A stretch of 64,000 nt of DNA. Source: Amylostereum areolatum. Taxonomy: Eukaryota > Basidiomycota > Agaricomycetes > Russulales > Stereaceae. The notes under the pieces are model-generated. The model saw only the letters and a program-made list of their open reading frames with translations. It had not been told where the DNA came from and searched no databases. A program made the translations under genes and the position numbers. Positions 21,968 through 32,363 of the stretch are shown piece after piece (positions within the stretch are counted from its first letter, which is position 1; each line of letters starts with the position of its first letter). Location: contig SAXG01000101.1 of the NCBI GenBank assembly GCA_012932865.1, positions 1 through 64,000 of the forward strand. Direction: 5' to 3'.

Positions 21968-24900
21968 CGCGCTTTCGCCTGGAGCGCGATGTCATCTGCA
22001 AGGGTGGATGCGAGGAAATCGTCAAAGGAGATGCCGAGGGAACGCACAGGGCGGGGCGCATTTGGATGGCGCTTGTGGAAAGCGTCAATCATGTCGGTAA
22101 CCTTTGAGAGCGACGAACGCGGGAGCCAGGTGTTTTCGGAGTCGGGATAGCCGGCCCACTTGACGAGGTACTGAATGCCTTTCTTGTTACAAGTTGGTTT
22201 AGAGTCGACAATGTCTTCAACGTCGTATTCTTCTTCATCGTCAATGAGGTCTGGTGGCGGCTGTTCATAATTTGGCCCATGAGCAGCTGTCTCCTTGTAC
22301 GCGGTGAGCAGCGAGGCATGGAAGACTGGATGGATTCACCACGTCTTTGGCAGCTTCAAGCGGTAGTTGACTGGGCTGATGACGTCAATGATTTCGAAGG
22401 GTCCGAATCGTTTGGCAGCAAGCTTAGCTTTTGGTCTCGTCGTCTTCAGATTTTTGCCTTCTAGCCATACTTTGTCTCCGACGGCAAACTGCGTTGATTC
22501 GCTGACCGTGTCGCCATTGTAGTGCTTCATCAAGTCTGATGCGAGGGCAAGGCTGGCCTTGATCTCCTGTCGGACTTCTTCAAGTTGACGGAGGTGTTCT
22601 TCAACTGCGGGGACCTTTGAGGACGGGTTTACGGATGGGTACATTTTCGGGAGGAAGCCGTAGAGGACTTCAAAGGGAGCCTTTCCAGTAGCTGCATGGG
22701 TGCGAGAGTTGTGAGAAAACTTGAAGAAGGGCAACCACTTCACCCAGTCGTCTTGATGGTAGTTGCAGAATACTCGCAGGAACTGCTCGAGGTTCTGGTT
22801 CTCGCGTTCGGTTTGGCCGTCTGTCTGTGGGTGATACGCTGTGCTGAGGGCGGACTTGATCCCGAGCTTCTCGTTGAGTGTATGCATCACCTGTCCAGCA
22901 AATTGGGGTCCATGATCCGAGATGATCTTGTCTGCTAAGCCGTAGTGTCGGTATACCTTGTCGAAGAGAATGTCAGCTGTGCCATCACTGGTGATCTTCG
23001 TTGTACATGGGGTGGTAACCACCATCTTGGTGAGGCGATCGACCACGACATTGACGGCATTATAGCCTTCGCAGTCAGGGAGTTCGACGATGAAGTCGGT
23101 GGAGATGACGCCAAACGGTCGATTGGGTACTTCGTTTGGGATCATGTCGACGTGGGGTCGGCTGCTCTGTGTCTTCGTCGACTGGCAGGTTGCGCATCCT
23201 GCTACAAATTCGCGGACAAAGACAGACATGCCAGGCCACTAATATTCACGACTCACAAGCTCGTAAGTCTTGAAGCGACCGGGGTGTCCAGCCAGGGGCG
23301 ATTCATGGTACATTTTGACAATGTCGCGTCGCAACTCATCGTCTGCAGGGACATATACCTTTCCTCTAAACAGGACCAGGCCTTCTTCGTAGTTCCACTC
23401 TTGAAGGTTCTTGACGAGTGTACGTGGTCCATTCCGTAAGATGGCGTCCAGAGCTTGAACGACCTCGATGTCCTTGGTCTTGCAGTCGCGGATACGTCGT
23501 CGGAGTTCGACATCGCCGAGGGAGGTTACTGCTCCTGGCCTTGTTGCACGTATCTGGAAGTACTTGGGGTCGAGCAAGATACGTTCCTTGTTGTCATTCT
23601 CAACACCCTGCTTGTGATCAGGTCGTCGGGACATTGGGTCTGGGCGATGGGATACTCCTGGTTTGTGAACGAGCACGAAGTCAAATCGAGTGAGGAATAG
23701 AGCCCAACGTGCCTGTCGGCGGCTCAGCTTCTGTGCCGTCTTGAAGTGCTCTAGGTTCTTGTGGTCTGTCCAGATTTCGACGGTGTCGGGAACGCCTTCA
23801 AGGTAGTGGCGCCAGGCTTCGAGCGCACAGATGATCGCGAGTAGCTCCTTGTCGTAGATGTCGTAGTTGTGTTCCGGTTCCGATAGGGCCTTGGACAGAT
23901 ACGCCACTGGATGCCAGTGACCGTCGTCACCTTTCTGCGAGAGTATACCTCCAGTAGCAAAGTCCGAGGCGTCAACTTCGACGAGGTAAGGTTTCCTTGG
24001 ATCAGGCATAACTAAGACAGGGGAGGAGGTGAACGCAGCTTTAAGTGCGTTAAACGCCGTCTGGCATTCCGTCGACCAATTCCATGTGCAGTCCTTCTTT
24101 GTCAGGTCGAACAGAGGTCGTGCGATCTTGGAGAAATCCTTGATGAAGTGTCGGTAGAAATTACCAAATCCGAGGAAGGATTGTACATCCTTGACCGTCC
24201 GGGGTGTAGGCCAGTCCTGGATACCAGCTACCTTGACGGGGTCCATGGCGATCTTGTCGTGTGAGATAATGAGTCCGAGGTATTCAACGGAGTCCTGCTC
24301 GAAGACACATTTCTCTGGCTTAAGGAACAGGTCATTGTCTTGTAGGCGTTGGAGAACCTGTCGCACTATGGCACGATGTTCCTCCATAGTTCGAGTGAAT
24401 ACGAGGATGTTGTCCATGTAGATGATGACTTTGCCCGAGTCGATAAGATCCTTGAAAAGTTCGTTCATCATTGCCTGGAACGTCGTGGGGGAGTTCATAA
24501 GGCCGAAGAACATCACCGTAGGTTCAAAGAGGCCACGATTCGTCTTGAACGCAGCCTTCCACTCGTCGCCTTCCTTGATGCGGACATTGTTGTACCCCCA
24601 GCGGACATCCATCTTGGAGAAGATCTTTGCACCTTTGAGGCGGTCGACAATTTCTGAGATCAGCGGCAAGGGGTACTCGTTCTTGATGGTACCCTTGTTC
24701 AGCTCTCAATAGTCCTGTACAGGCCGCAGCTTCCCATCTTTCTTTTTGACGAAGAAGAATGGACTTGCCTGCGGTGATTTCGATGGGCGAATGTAGCCCT
24801 TCTTCAGGTGGTCGTCGAGGAAGGTATCGAGCTCGATCTGCTCGGAGGGGGAGAGCGGGTAGATCTTGCAGGGCTTGGGTTCGAAGCCGTCCTTCATGTC

Positions 24901-25977
24901 AATGGCATGATCCCATGGTCGCCGGTCGGGTAGTTGTTCAGAGGTTTTCTTGTCGAATACAGGTGCAAAGTCGCGGTATGGAGGGGGAACCAAGTCTTCA
25001 AAGGTTTGCGGGCGTGCATTTTCCCTTGAGTGCTCTGCAAGCTCTTGCGCCTTGGTGAAGCCCGCTCGGATTGGTACTGCCTCCGGGTTGGGGCCGTCAA
25101 CTTCAGGAAGAATCCCAGCACGACACAGGCCATTGATCTCCCAGTCTCGGAAGACCCTGGGTCGTTCGTCATCGTCTTCAGTGAAAAGGCGGGCAGGTAA
25201 AGGTGAGAGATGGAATGTGCGGATGCGAACTTCTTTGACCCTGCGCGCGGGGATGACATACGTAGGGATAGGGGCCCAGGAGACATACACTGGTTCTGGG
25301 AATGGGTCGTCCGGGGCTAGAGGTACCTTAGGGGCCGCATCAGCTCAAACCTTTTGCTGTGATCGGGTCGACGATGGTGTTCGCGGCTCTGTTGCAAGGT
25401 TCGTCACGGTCGGTTCGGAGAGGGTGCAAGAGGGAGGGCAGCGGAGCATGTCAACACGATCTTGCTGCCAGTCTATGGTGGGGTTATGCTTATCGAGCCA
25501 GTCTGTTCCAAGGATCATATCGTGATCACCGATGTCGGTGATGAAGAACTCAGCTTCTTCCTCATGGTATGCCTTCGAGTCTTGCGAGTATATCCGGATC
25601 CGTTGGGTCGTCGTATCACGCACTCAGCCCATGATGTTCTCGGTGCCGTCCACGTTACGCACAGGGAACGGGTTTTCTAGTTTTCTTGTAGTCAGCTTCT
25701 TGCGTTCAGCGAAGCTTCGGTTGATGATGATTCCTTCTGCACCGCTGTCAAGCAGTGCCTCTGCGTCGATTTGTCGGCCTGTCGCTCGTCCAATCATTTT
25801 GACCTTGAGCGTTATCGAGGGTGTCTGCCTGTTCTTCGTGACAGTAGAGAGGTGCACACACGATGGATACGATTGCTCACATGAGGTCATAGATGATAGT
25901 ACAGAGAAGCGATTGTAAGATGCCGATGATATAAGTCCTTTGCCTCCACCAGACGACGCGACTGGGGGGCGTTTCAA
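21968..25977 (-). pseudogene. Pol polyprotein of gypsy element 1 (protease, RT, RNase H, integrase, chromodomain), nonsense-ridden
   Basis: In order on the minus strand: protease (ALLDSGAEGIIINRSF, near 25.75 kb), RT (about 25.1-24.2 kb, including QDY, ISEIVDRLKGAKIFSKMD and an active-site box reading YMDNILVF), RNase H (VEVDASDFATGG; EIWTDHKNLEHF), integrase zinc finger (VAGCATCQSTK), integrase core (DFIVELP; YHPQTDGQTERENQ) and a chromodomain (VEDIVDSKP; YLVKWAGYPDSENTW). In-frame stops sit at 25624-25626, 25345-25347, 24706-24708, 23239-23241 and 22336-22338. Pol starts one base back from the gag frame at a TTTTT run. The copy cannot make a full polyprotein. Confidence 0.9.
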
Positions 25978-27002
25978 AAATCCTGCGACTCTAGGATATC
26001 CTTCAGCAGTGCCACTGCCTGCTCCTTACCTTCCGCATCCAGATCCTTCAGCTGGCGAGTGATCACCGCGATGGTTTTGGATGGGTCGGGAGCTGCTTTC
26101 GCAGTGGACGGAGCCGTGTTCGTCGGCAGGGGAGGGGCCTTGGACCCAGTCTCTACTGTGCCCACCCGTCGCGCACTCGAGTCGCGGTTGGGGCAGTTGC
26201 GAGAGACGTGACCGGCTTGTCGACACATGAAGCACTTGCCTTCGCGCATCATCTTTGCGCGCTCGTCGTCCGTCAGCTTTGCAGGGCAGGTTGAGGTGTT
26301 GGTGAAGGCGCCGACTCGGCGCGACGAGGAGTCGTTGGTCGAACCATTCGAGGTGAGCGCGACAGCCCCCTTGGACTGACTGCTCTTCCTCTCTGGGTTC
26401 TCTTCGAGCCACTGGTGGTTGATGCAGCGGGCGCGCTCCTTCCACTCCGCGAGCTTGGTGGGGAACGGGTATGACCGGGCCACCTGCTTGCCGAGGTCAT
26501 GCTGAAGTCCCTTCTTGAAAAAGTGGATTAGCGCCTCGTCGTCGTACGCTGACATGGTTGCCAGAATCTCAAACTCGGTGATAAAGTCAGTGACGTCCCG
26601 GGTGGTCATTGCGAGCTCGTTGATCTTACGCTGAGCCTCTATCTTCGGATCGACGGGCACGAAGTCTTTGCCAAACCTCTCGAAGAGCTCTTTGTAAGAG
26701 CTATAGTGGAGTGTTGGGGGCGTGGGGTCGAGGGTTTCGGTGTCCTCCTTCTCGTCTTCGTCGGCGAAGAGTTCCATGCGGCGATGTGTGGCCCAGGCTT
26801 TCGCCGTGTCGTCCTCCATCAGGCTGAGGAGGAGCATCATCTTGGCGTCATCTGTGGCATAAACATCCTTGTTAACGCGCAGGAACATGCGGAGCTCGAG
26901 GGAGAACCGGAGGGTGTCGCGTCTATCGCCTTTGAATGGCTTTGGCTTGGGGCTGATCTCACGCTTGGAGGCGGTCGAGGGTTTGGTTTCTTCGTCGGGC
27001 AT
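25974..27002 (-). CDS. Gag of gypsy element 1
   Basis: An intact 342-codon frame from ATG 27000-27002. It has a retrotransposon-gag helical domain (about residues 20-200, including TLRFSLELRMFLRVNKDVY and VTDFITEFEILATMSAYD), a basic Ser-rich linker, and a CCHC knuckle (CFMCRQAGHVSRNC, about residue 255). It ends LESQDF at a TTTTTGA. Pol overlaps in the -1 frame, so Gag-Pol would be made by -1 frameshifting on the T run. Gag forms the cytoplasmic particle. Confidence 0.9.
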   Translation of the reverse strand: MPDEETKPSTASKREISPKPKPFKGDRRDTLRFSLELRMFLRVNKDVYATDDAKMMLLLSLMEDDTAKAWATHRRMELFADEDEKEDTETLDPTPPTLHYSSYKELFERFGKDFVPVDPKIEAQRKINELAMTTRDVTDFITEFEILATMSAYDDEALIHFFKKGLQHDLGKQVARSYPFPTKLAEWKERARCINHQWLEENPERKSSQSKGAVALTSNGSTNDSSSRRVGAFTNTSTCPAKLTDDERAKMMREGKCFMCRQAGHVSRNCPNRDSSARRVGTVETGSKAPPLPTNTAPSTAKAAPDPSKTIAVITRQLKDLDAEGKEQAVALLKDILESQDF

Positions 27003-28201
27003 TTTGTCAGCGGGGAGGGCGATGTCGAGGGATCGGGTGAAGGCTGCTTCTTGTTGGCGTCGGAGTTCCTTGCGGTGTTCTTCAGCTTCGTCAAGCTCGA
27101 TTTGGACTTCACGCGCGACTTGGAATTCGAGGGGTGTGATGAGTTCCTGGTTGTGTCTCCAAAACCAGAGATCCTGAACAGGGTTTGTACTAGAGGGTTG
27201 CCACTCAACTACTGTGCGCCCTGGTGTTCCTTGCCGGTTCCGTCGATACGCGTACCACTTCCTAGTGACGCTGTCGAACTTGAATCCCCTGGGGGGGAAG
27301 AGGACAGTGGATCGGCGGGGCGGTGGGGAAGAGGATGCGGGTGGGTCAAGGAAGGCAGTAAGGACGTCGGTTGCAAGATCAAGGTCTTTGTCTGTGAGAT
27401 AGTTGCCTCCTTGAAAGTACCAGTCTTGTCTGCTTTCTTCGGGAGGGTTGTGGGCCCAATGTACCGGTCTCTTGGTGTCTAGGGAGGTGAGGATGGAGTA
27501 CTCGTACGGACAATAGTCGCGGAAGATACCCGGGGGGAACGCGGGGGTGGGGGGACGGGTGAAGGTTTGGGAAGCGATGATTCTAGAAGAAGTCGGCCGC
27601 GACGGGGCGACGACCGAGGAGTTTCTGGGTGAGGTAGCCGGCTTTTACAGCCTGGCAGATCTTGTGTTCAAGGTGACGGTGGCGGAGGGTCTTGCCCTTG
27701 ATAGTGGGACGGAGGACTGGTGGCGGGGTGGATTCTGGTGTGGGGATTGCGAAATTGTAGACGGTAGGGAAGTTGTGTCGGATGATCGATGGAGGTAGAT
27801 GGGTGTTGGAGCAGGTGTGCCAGGTGGGGGAGTGAATTGAGAATTCGAACCGGTTCCGATCTATGTCAAAGCACGCAACGACACGAGCGTAGAGGCAGAG
27901 GATTGTCTGCCTACCGTGATCGTGATTCCAGCGCCACTCGTATATGCGGCAATTGACTCCGTGGACCTTCCAGGTATGTTCCCTACAGAGGAGTTCGAGA
28001 GCTCGTATGCGATCGACAGTGGCCGTGTTTGCTCAGGGCCAGGGGAACGGGGCGTTGCGATCGGGGTTGAATGCTTGGAGATTGAAGGTGAGAAAGATCG
28101 GTTCGGCGGTGGGTTCCAGGGTGGGGGTTTTTAACGTCGTAGAGACGGTGAGGGTAGATGGAGAGAGGGGTGCGAGGTAGGCGTAGGGGAGACTGTCCAG
28201 G
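27003..28201 (-). pseudogene. Leader region of gypsy element 1 (decayed N-terminal gag extension)
   Basis: Between the 5' LTR and gag the minus strand carries a recognisable but broken frame: LPYAYLAPLSPS next to the LTR, PTIKGKTLRHRHLEHKICQ near 27.7 kb, and FDSVTRKWYAYRRNRQGTPG near 27.25 kb. Element 2 has the same blocks in better condition. The two copies are much less alike here than in gag, pol or the LTRs. It starts 2 bp after the LTR with TGGACAGTC, a possible primer-binding site. Confidence 0.6.
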
Positions 28202-28621
28202 TGTCAGAAACGCAGTTTATGAGACCGATGAACTGCCTAAGTCGCGACGATGGGAGGAGCGAGAAGAAAATAGATTCGAGAGTGCCGGGGTCTAGGGTAG
28301 TGCAACGTGCGCTACAGTACCGTACGACGAGATGGACAGTCTGAGGAAAAGGGAAAAGGGATACTGTCCTTATATACAAGTGGGACCGATGGTGCGATGC
28401 GATGCGATAGTGGTGCGAGCGGGGGGAACAATAAGAAAGGAGTCATGGGGAGGAGGACGGAAGTCCGGAGCAATGATGTCATAGATAAGGGTGCGGAACG
28501 CCGTTCGGAAGTCCGGGCGATGCCGTCGTTGGAGCATGTGATGCGAAGGAAAGTCATGTGCCGTGACGCGTCGCGTGTACAAGGTCTGCAAACGAAGAAA
28601 GAAATGGAGCAATCCGTGACA
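28202..28621 (-). repeat. 5' LTR of gypsy element 1
   Basis: A 420-bp TG...CA repeat matching 21529-21949. On the minus strand TATATAAGGACAG (about 28365-28378) is a plausible core promoter. An open frame from the LTR runs into the flank (28307-28744) but is not taken as a gene. Confidence 0.9.
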
Positions 28622-28745
28622 GAGGCGGTGCAAGAGCAGTTAAAATGTGTGTTCGGCGATCAGGGTGGGGAGGAGGGGGAAGAGAAAGGGGGCGAAGATG
28701 GGGGCGAGGATGAGGATGAGGATGAGGATGAGGATGGGGAGTGAA
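28622..28745 (+). other. Acidic C-terminal-like frame next to the 5' LTR
   Basis: The right flank of element 1 is open in frame with a Glu/Asp-rich end (GGEDGGEDEDEDEDEDGE) and a stop. It looks like the tail of an interrupted gene, but it does not match the left-flank gene, so its origin is unknown. Confidence 0.3.
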
Positions 28746-28834
28746 TCTTGTACTGTAGACAGGGTATCGAATGTTCAAATCGTGTTCATGCTCATGGCTT
28801 GAGATCTGAGAGGTTCGGCACGCCGACGAACACA

Positions 28835-28925
28835 CGCCGACAGGGTCCGACGAGACCAAGGAGTCCGACGAGACCAAGGAGTCCGACGAGACCAAGGAGT
28901 CCGACGAGACCAAGGAGACGGGGTC
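28835..28925 (+). repeat. 18-bp tandem repeat, 4 copies
   Basis: Perfect or near-perfect copies of TCCGACGAGACCAAGGAG, followed by a degenerate GGGTCCGATG repeat. In-frame multiples of 18 bp suggest it may once have been coding. Confidence 0.85.
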
Positions 28926-28930
28926 CGATG

Positions 28931-31132
28931 GGGTCCGATGGGTCCGACCGGCGACAGACTCCGACATTCGCCAGACCACGAACTAATAGTATTTAATTGC
29001 TACATTTCTACTATAGGTTCACTTAACTATGACTTCAACTAGTGTATACATGAAGCCCTCCATGGGCCCACGTGTGACCACACCCCATGGGCCCACCGTG
29101 GGGTATGTGTCAGCAACACCTTATTTGACTTGTGAAGTATGTGTCTCAATGTCCTTATTTGGCTAAGGGAGGTCATCGAGCAGTCACGTGCCCGCGACCA
29201 GCACCCACAGACCCCTCGTACGTCCTCCCAGCTTCCTCGCTCAAAAGACTCCTTAGTTTCTTGCGCGAACTTCCTTAATTGTGTTCCTATATGTGCTCTG
29301 CATACTTCGTTAAGCTTTCAACCCTGTTGTAGCGTCTCTCCGATATGTTTTAGAGTATGTCTCGAGTCTGATTAGTCAGCTTCAGGACGCGGGCTCTCTC
29401 GCTGCCGTACCCGGGGGTCTCGTGCACGCCGTCCTCGCTATCCTTATTAGGCATTTCGCTGTGGAGCATTCCACCAACCGGATTCAAACTCAGATCTCTC
29501 AGACTCACTGCACCACGGGCATTGGCCGGTGTTCCGTCTCTCGAAAGGAATTCAAAATCTGTTGGAAAGTTATCATTTACCTTGCATTTTCCCTAAGTCT
29601 TTATGGCTCACAAATATTAAATAAGAGAAACACCAGCAGTTAGATGGTAAAGTAATCAGAATGATATATTTTTGTGAAAGACACAGCCTCCAACCCAGGT
29701 CCCTCGAAGAAGTTCTCCGCATGGCACCCTCGAGGCCACCGAAAGAACATATTTGTGATAGCTATCAGCTGATATAACTTCTTTCGGTGACCTGGCAGTT
29801 GCATGAAAAGAACATCTTTGCAACATCTCGTCAGATTTCAACAAAGGAATAGCGGATCACTTACACAGCAATTGCGGAGATCTCGGAAAGATCTTCTTTC
29901 ACTGGCCTCAAGGCGTGCATGCGGGGAACTTATTTGCATGACCTCCCTTTGAAGCATGTTCATCTCTCACAAATAAGTTGTTTGGAGTACCTTGGCATCC
30001 CACAGTCATGCATGTAAATATATATCATTTGTATTTGGTTACACCCTTGGCCAGCAGGGCTTGATAAGTATCACTTCTGAATTTCTTTCGAATACCTATC
30101 CATAGCCGGAATACCGGCCAATGCCCGTGGTGCTGCGTTCAGGCTGTTTCTGCGCAGAGTCTGAGTAGCTGACCTAATCAGAGCTACTCGGAATCCCCGA
30201 AAAGGTGGTTTTCCCGGACGCGAGGTGGTCTGAGGAGGGGCTTGTTCCGCAATGTATTAGGTAGTTATTTAGATTTTGAATAGACGAGTGCACAGACGTA
30301 CTCAGTTCATGAGTAGCGTGGGACCCGCCACTTGATCAACAAGATTTTTCGCTCGAGTCGATTACACGTCTTTCGCGTCTCACCCCCATCGCATCTCCCT
30401 TGTCTCTCCTGACGCTAGCTCACATCTCCCCCCTTTTCTTTCCGTCTATCATGCCTACGGCAAGGAACAACGCGTCATTGAACGTGCGCGGTGGCCGAGA
30501 GTTTCTCGTGGTGTGTGCGTGCTTGACTTGCGTTAAAACCAACTCCAGCGGGTGTACAATTCCTTGATGGGAGGCGGAGAGCCACGCTGCGAGGGATGCT
30601 GCGCGCACACACCAGCCTGGAGCAAACGTCCAAGCAGGCTCTTCGTCTAGTGATATTCGAGTTCGGAGGAGACGGCTAAGTGACGACGCGTCGGTACCAC
30701 AGCGAAAAAGGGGGCGTTCAGGCGGAGAGGGTGGCTCGGAGATGCGTAGTTTTTCTTTTCTTTTTATCACTCATGTGCTGAAGCACTTACAGGAATTTTT
30801 ACCATCTGAGCTCCCAGTGGACATGGTTGACCGTTCACCGTACCCCACGCGCAACCCCCAAGAACTCATGATGCCTCCGGCCATCAGAAGGAGGGTGGGG
30901 GGGGATCCATTATATGGAGAGGTACGTCGTCGTAGGTGTTCGTATCGTAAGTGTCTATGTCGTTGTCCGTGTCTTCCGAGTCTGGCGCAAGCGGCGGTGG
31001 GGCGTCTCACTCAACGAAGAGGATTTGTGCTTCCCGCAAATTGTCGGGGTCTTTGCAGAGGCCTGCCTGTAGGGCCAGCATGGAGTCGTCGCGCGTTGAC
31101 GACCAGACTCGGTACGACGAAGGCTAGCTGTG
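28931..31132. other. Mostly featureless spacer
   Basis: No gene could be supported. At 29736-29795 a CACCGAAAGAA/TTCTTTCGGTG inverted pair forms a short stem. 29460-29545 minus has a tRNA-like phrase (GTGGTGCAGTGAG then GAGTTTGAATCC), but the boxes are too close together for a tRNA. 30451 onward has ATG-led open frames with possible donors (for example 30822-30920 plus, YPTRNPQELMMPPAIRRRV) that may be exons of an unidentified gene. Confidence 0.4.
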
Positions 31133-31756
31133 TCATGTGCAGGTGAGCCCTCTCGACGCGCGGTTCGTCCCCTCTGATGACTTTGTTCTGCAGGTACCTC
31201 TTGATTGGAGCGTGATGGGCAAGCAGGATGGGCCAAGCAGCAGAGGATCAAGGTCGCGCTCGAACGAGGCAGATATATGCGATGCCCGGCAGGTGTTCGA
31301 GGGATGGGAGCCAGATGGTGCCGGCCTAGGAGCTGATGTTGGTTGGCCACAGGAACGGGAACGGGCACGGCGGTGGGAACGGGAGCGAGAACGAGAACGA
31401 GAACGAGAACGAGAACGGGAGGGTGTACGGGAATAGGGATGAGCGTGAGACGGCGAGTGCGAGCGAGACCGGGACCGAGAACCAGGTGAGCGAGAATGTC
31501 TCCTTCGTCGTTTCTTTGGGTAGTCTTCCAATCTGCTCCTTCCAGCCTTTCGGCATTACCCCTGACCATCTTCTGCTTCCCTATCGTGTCCTCGTGGCTG
31601 TGGATACGGGTCCTCGGGAGGTGCGTCCGATCCATACCTCACTATATGCGCCTTTTCTGTTGCTGATTTACGCACGCTCTCGCTTAGCTGTGGCCACAAA
31701 GCCTGCAGGATGGGGTCCGCATCTTGGGGAGGGTTGGGATAGCTGGTAGGCGCCAT
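31133..31756 (-). pseudogene. RS-repeat protein gene, single in-frame TAA
   Basis: ATG at 31754-31756 begins MAPTSYPNPPQDADPILQAL, an acidic/polar N-terminal half. The same frame continues beyond a TAA at 31556-31558 into KKRRRRHSRSPGSRSRSRS and a long Arg-Ser alternation (about 31.33-31.50 kb), as in nuclear splicing-associated RS proteins. No RRM is seen. The TAA may be a real nonsense change (CAA to TAA) or hide a small intron I cannot place. The antisense Asn-Glu/Arg-Glu frames over the same repeat are regarded as shadows. Confidence 0.45.
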
Positions 31757-32363
31757 GGTAGCTAGAGAGTGCAAGTGCTGCAGTGGGAGGGCAAAGTATT
31801 GATACAATGAAATATATTCAATTAACTGTGATTTACACCTGTCAGCGGCCGCACAAACCCAGACGGCGGACATCCATATTCGATTGGAAGCGGGGGGCCT
31901 AGCCACACCTACACCGAGCTGTTCTGGGCTACCCTGCGCTACTCTGAGCTGCTCCGCTATTGAACATCTGGCTACACGCAGCCACTCCGGTTCCGTATAT
32001 CCCACCATTCAGTACCAAACCAAGTCCACCGGTCGGAGCCACGTTGACCCTCACGGACGTCGGAGTAGGTGGGTGTCCAACACCCGATCTCCCGCCTTCC
32101 CCGACCTAACCAGAATCAGAGTCGCGGGTCCTTGAACGCAGTGAGTGACTAGCAAGATGCAGTAAGTCAGTGACATATTGTCGACAAGTCGGAGAAAAGC
32201 CGTGGGAATAAGTGCGTCGGCGGCTCGAGCATCGCCGATTCGCTGCTGAGGCAGGTCTCGACTCTACCCAGGACCCTCCTAGTACTCCTTCTCCTAGCAA
32301 TACTTCTCTGCTTACCGGTCACACTCACCCAAGTTTATCGCGACCTCGAAGGCAACGGGAACA

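Larger units (their letters stand above)
21529..28621 (-). mobile_element. Ty3/gypsy retrotransposon with chromodomain, element 1
   Basis: Two 420-bp LTRs flank an internal region that reads, on the minus strand, leader ORF, gag, protease-RT-RNase H-integrase and chromodomain, then a purine tract. The order RT-RNase H-integrase identifies Ty3/gypsy (Metaviridae), and the C-terminal chromodomain puts it in the chromovirus group. The LTRs differ at about a dozen positions, so it is older than element 2. The 5-bp flanks (ATGGC left, GAGGC right) do not form a target-site duplication. Several in-frame stops make it non-autonomous. Confidence 0.9.

Noticed and set aside
22696..25680. Long plus-strand ORFs over the gypsy pol region (and the same in element 2 at 48.3-52.1 kb)
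   Set aside because: They are antisense shadows of pol, which has clear protease, RT, RNase H and integrase motifs on the minus strand.
28835..28925. CRISPR-like direct repeats
   Set aside because: The 18-bp units are contiguous with no spacers and the genome is fungal; it is a minisatellite.
29460..29545. tRNA gene or tRNA-derived SINE on the minus strand
   Set aside because: A-box-like and B-box-like phrases exist, but only about 12 bp separate them, no cloverleaf can be drawn, and no second copy was seen.
31336..31440. Plus-strand Asn-Glu / Arg-Glu repeat ORFs
   Set aside because: Antisense reading of the Arg-Ser repeat of the minus-strand RS gene; no start context or further domain.
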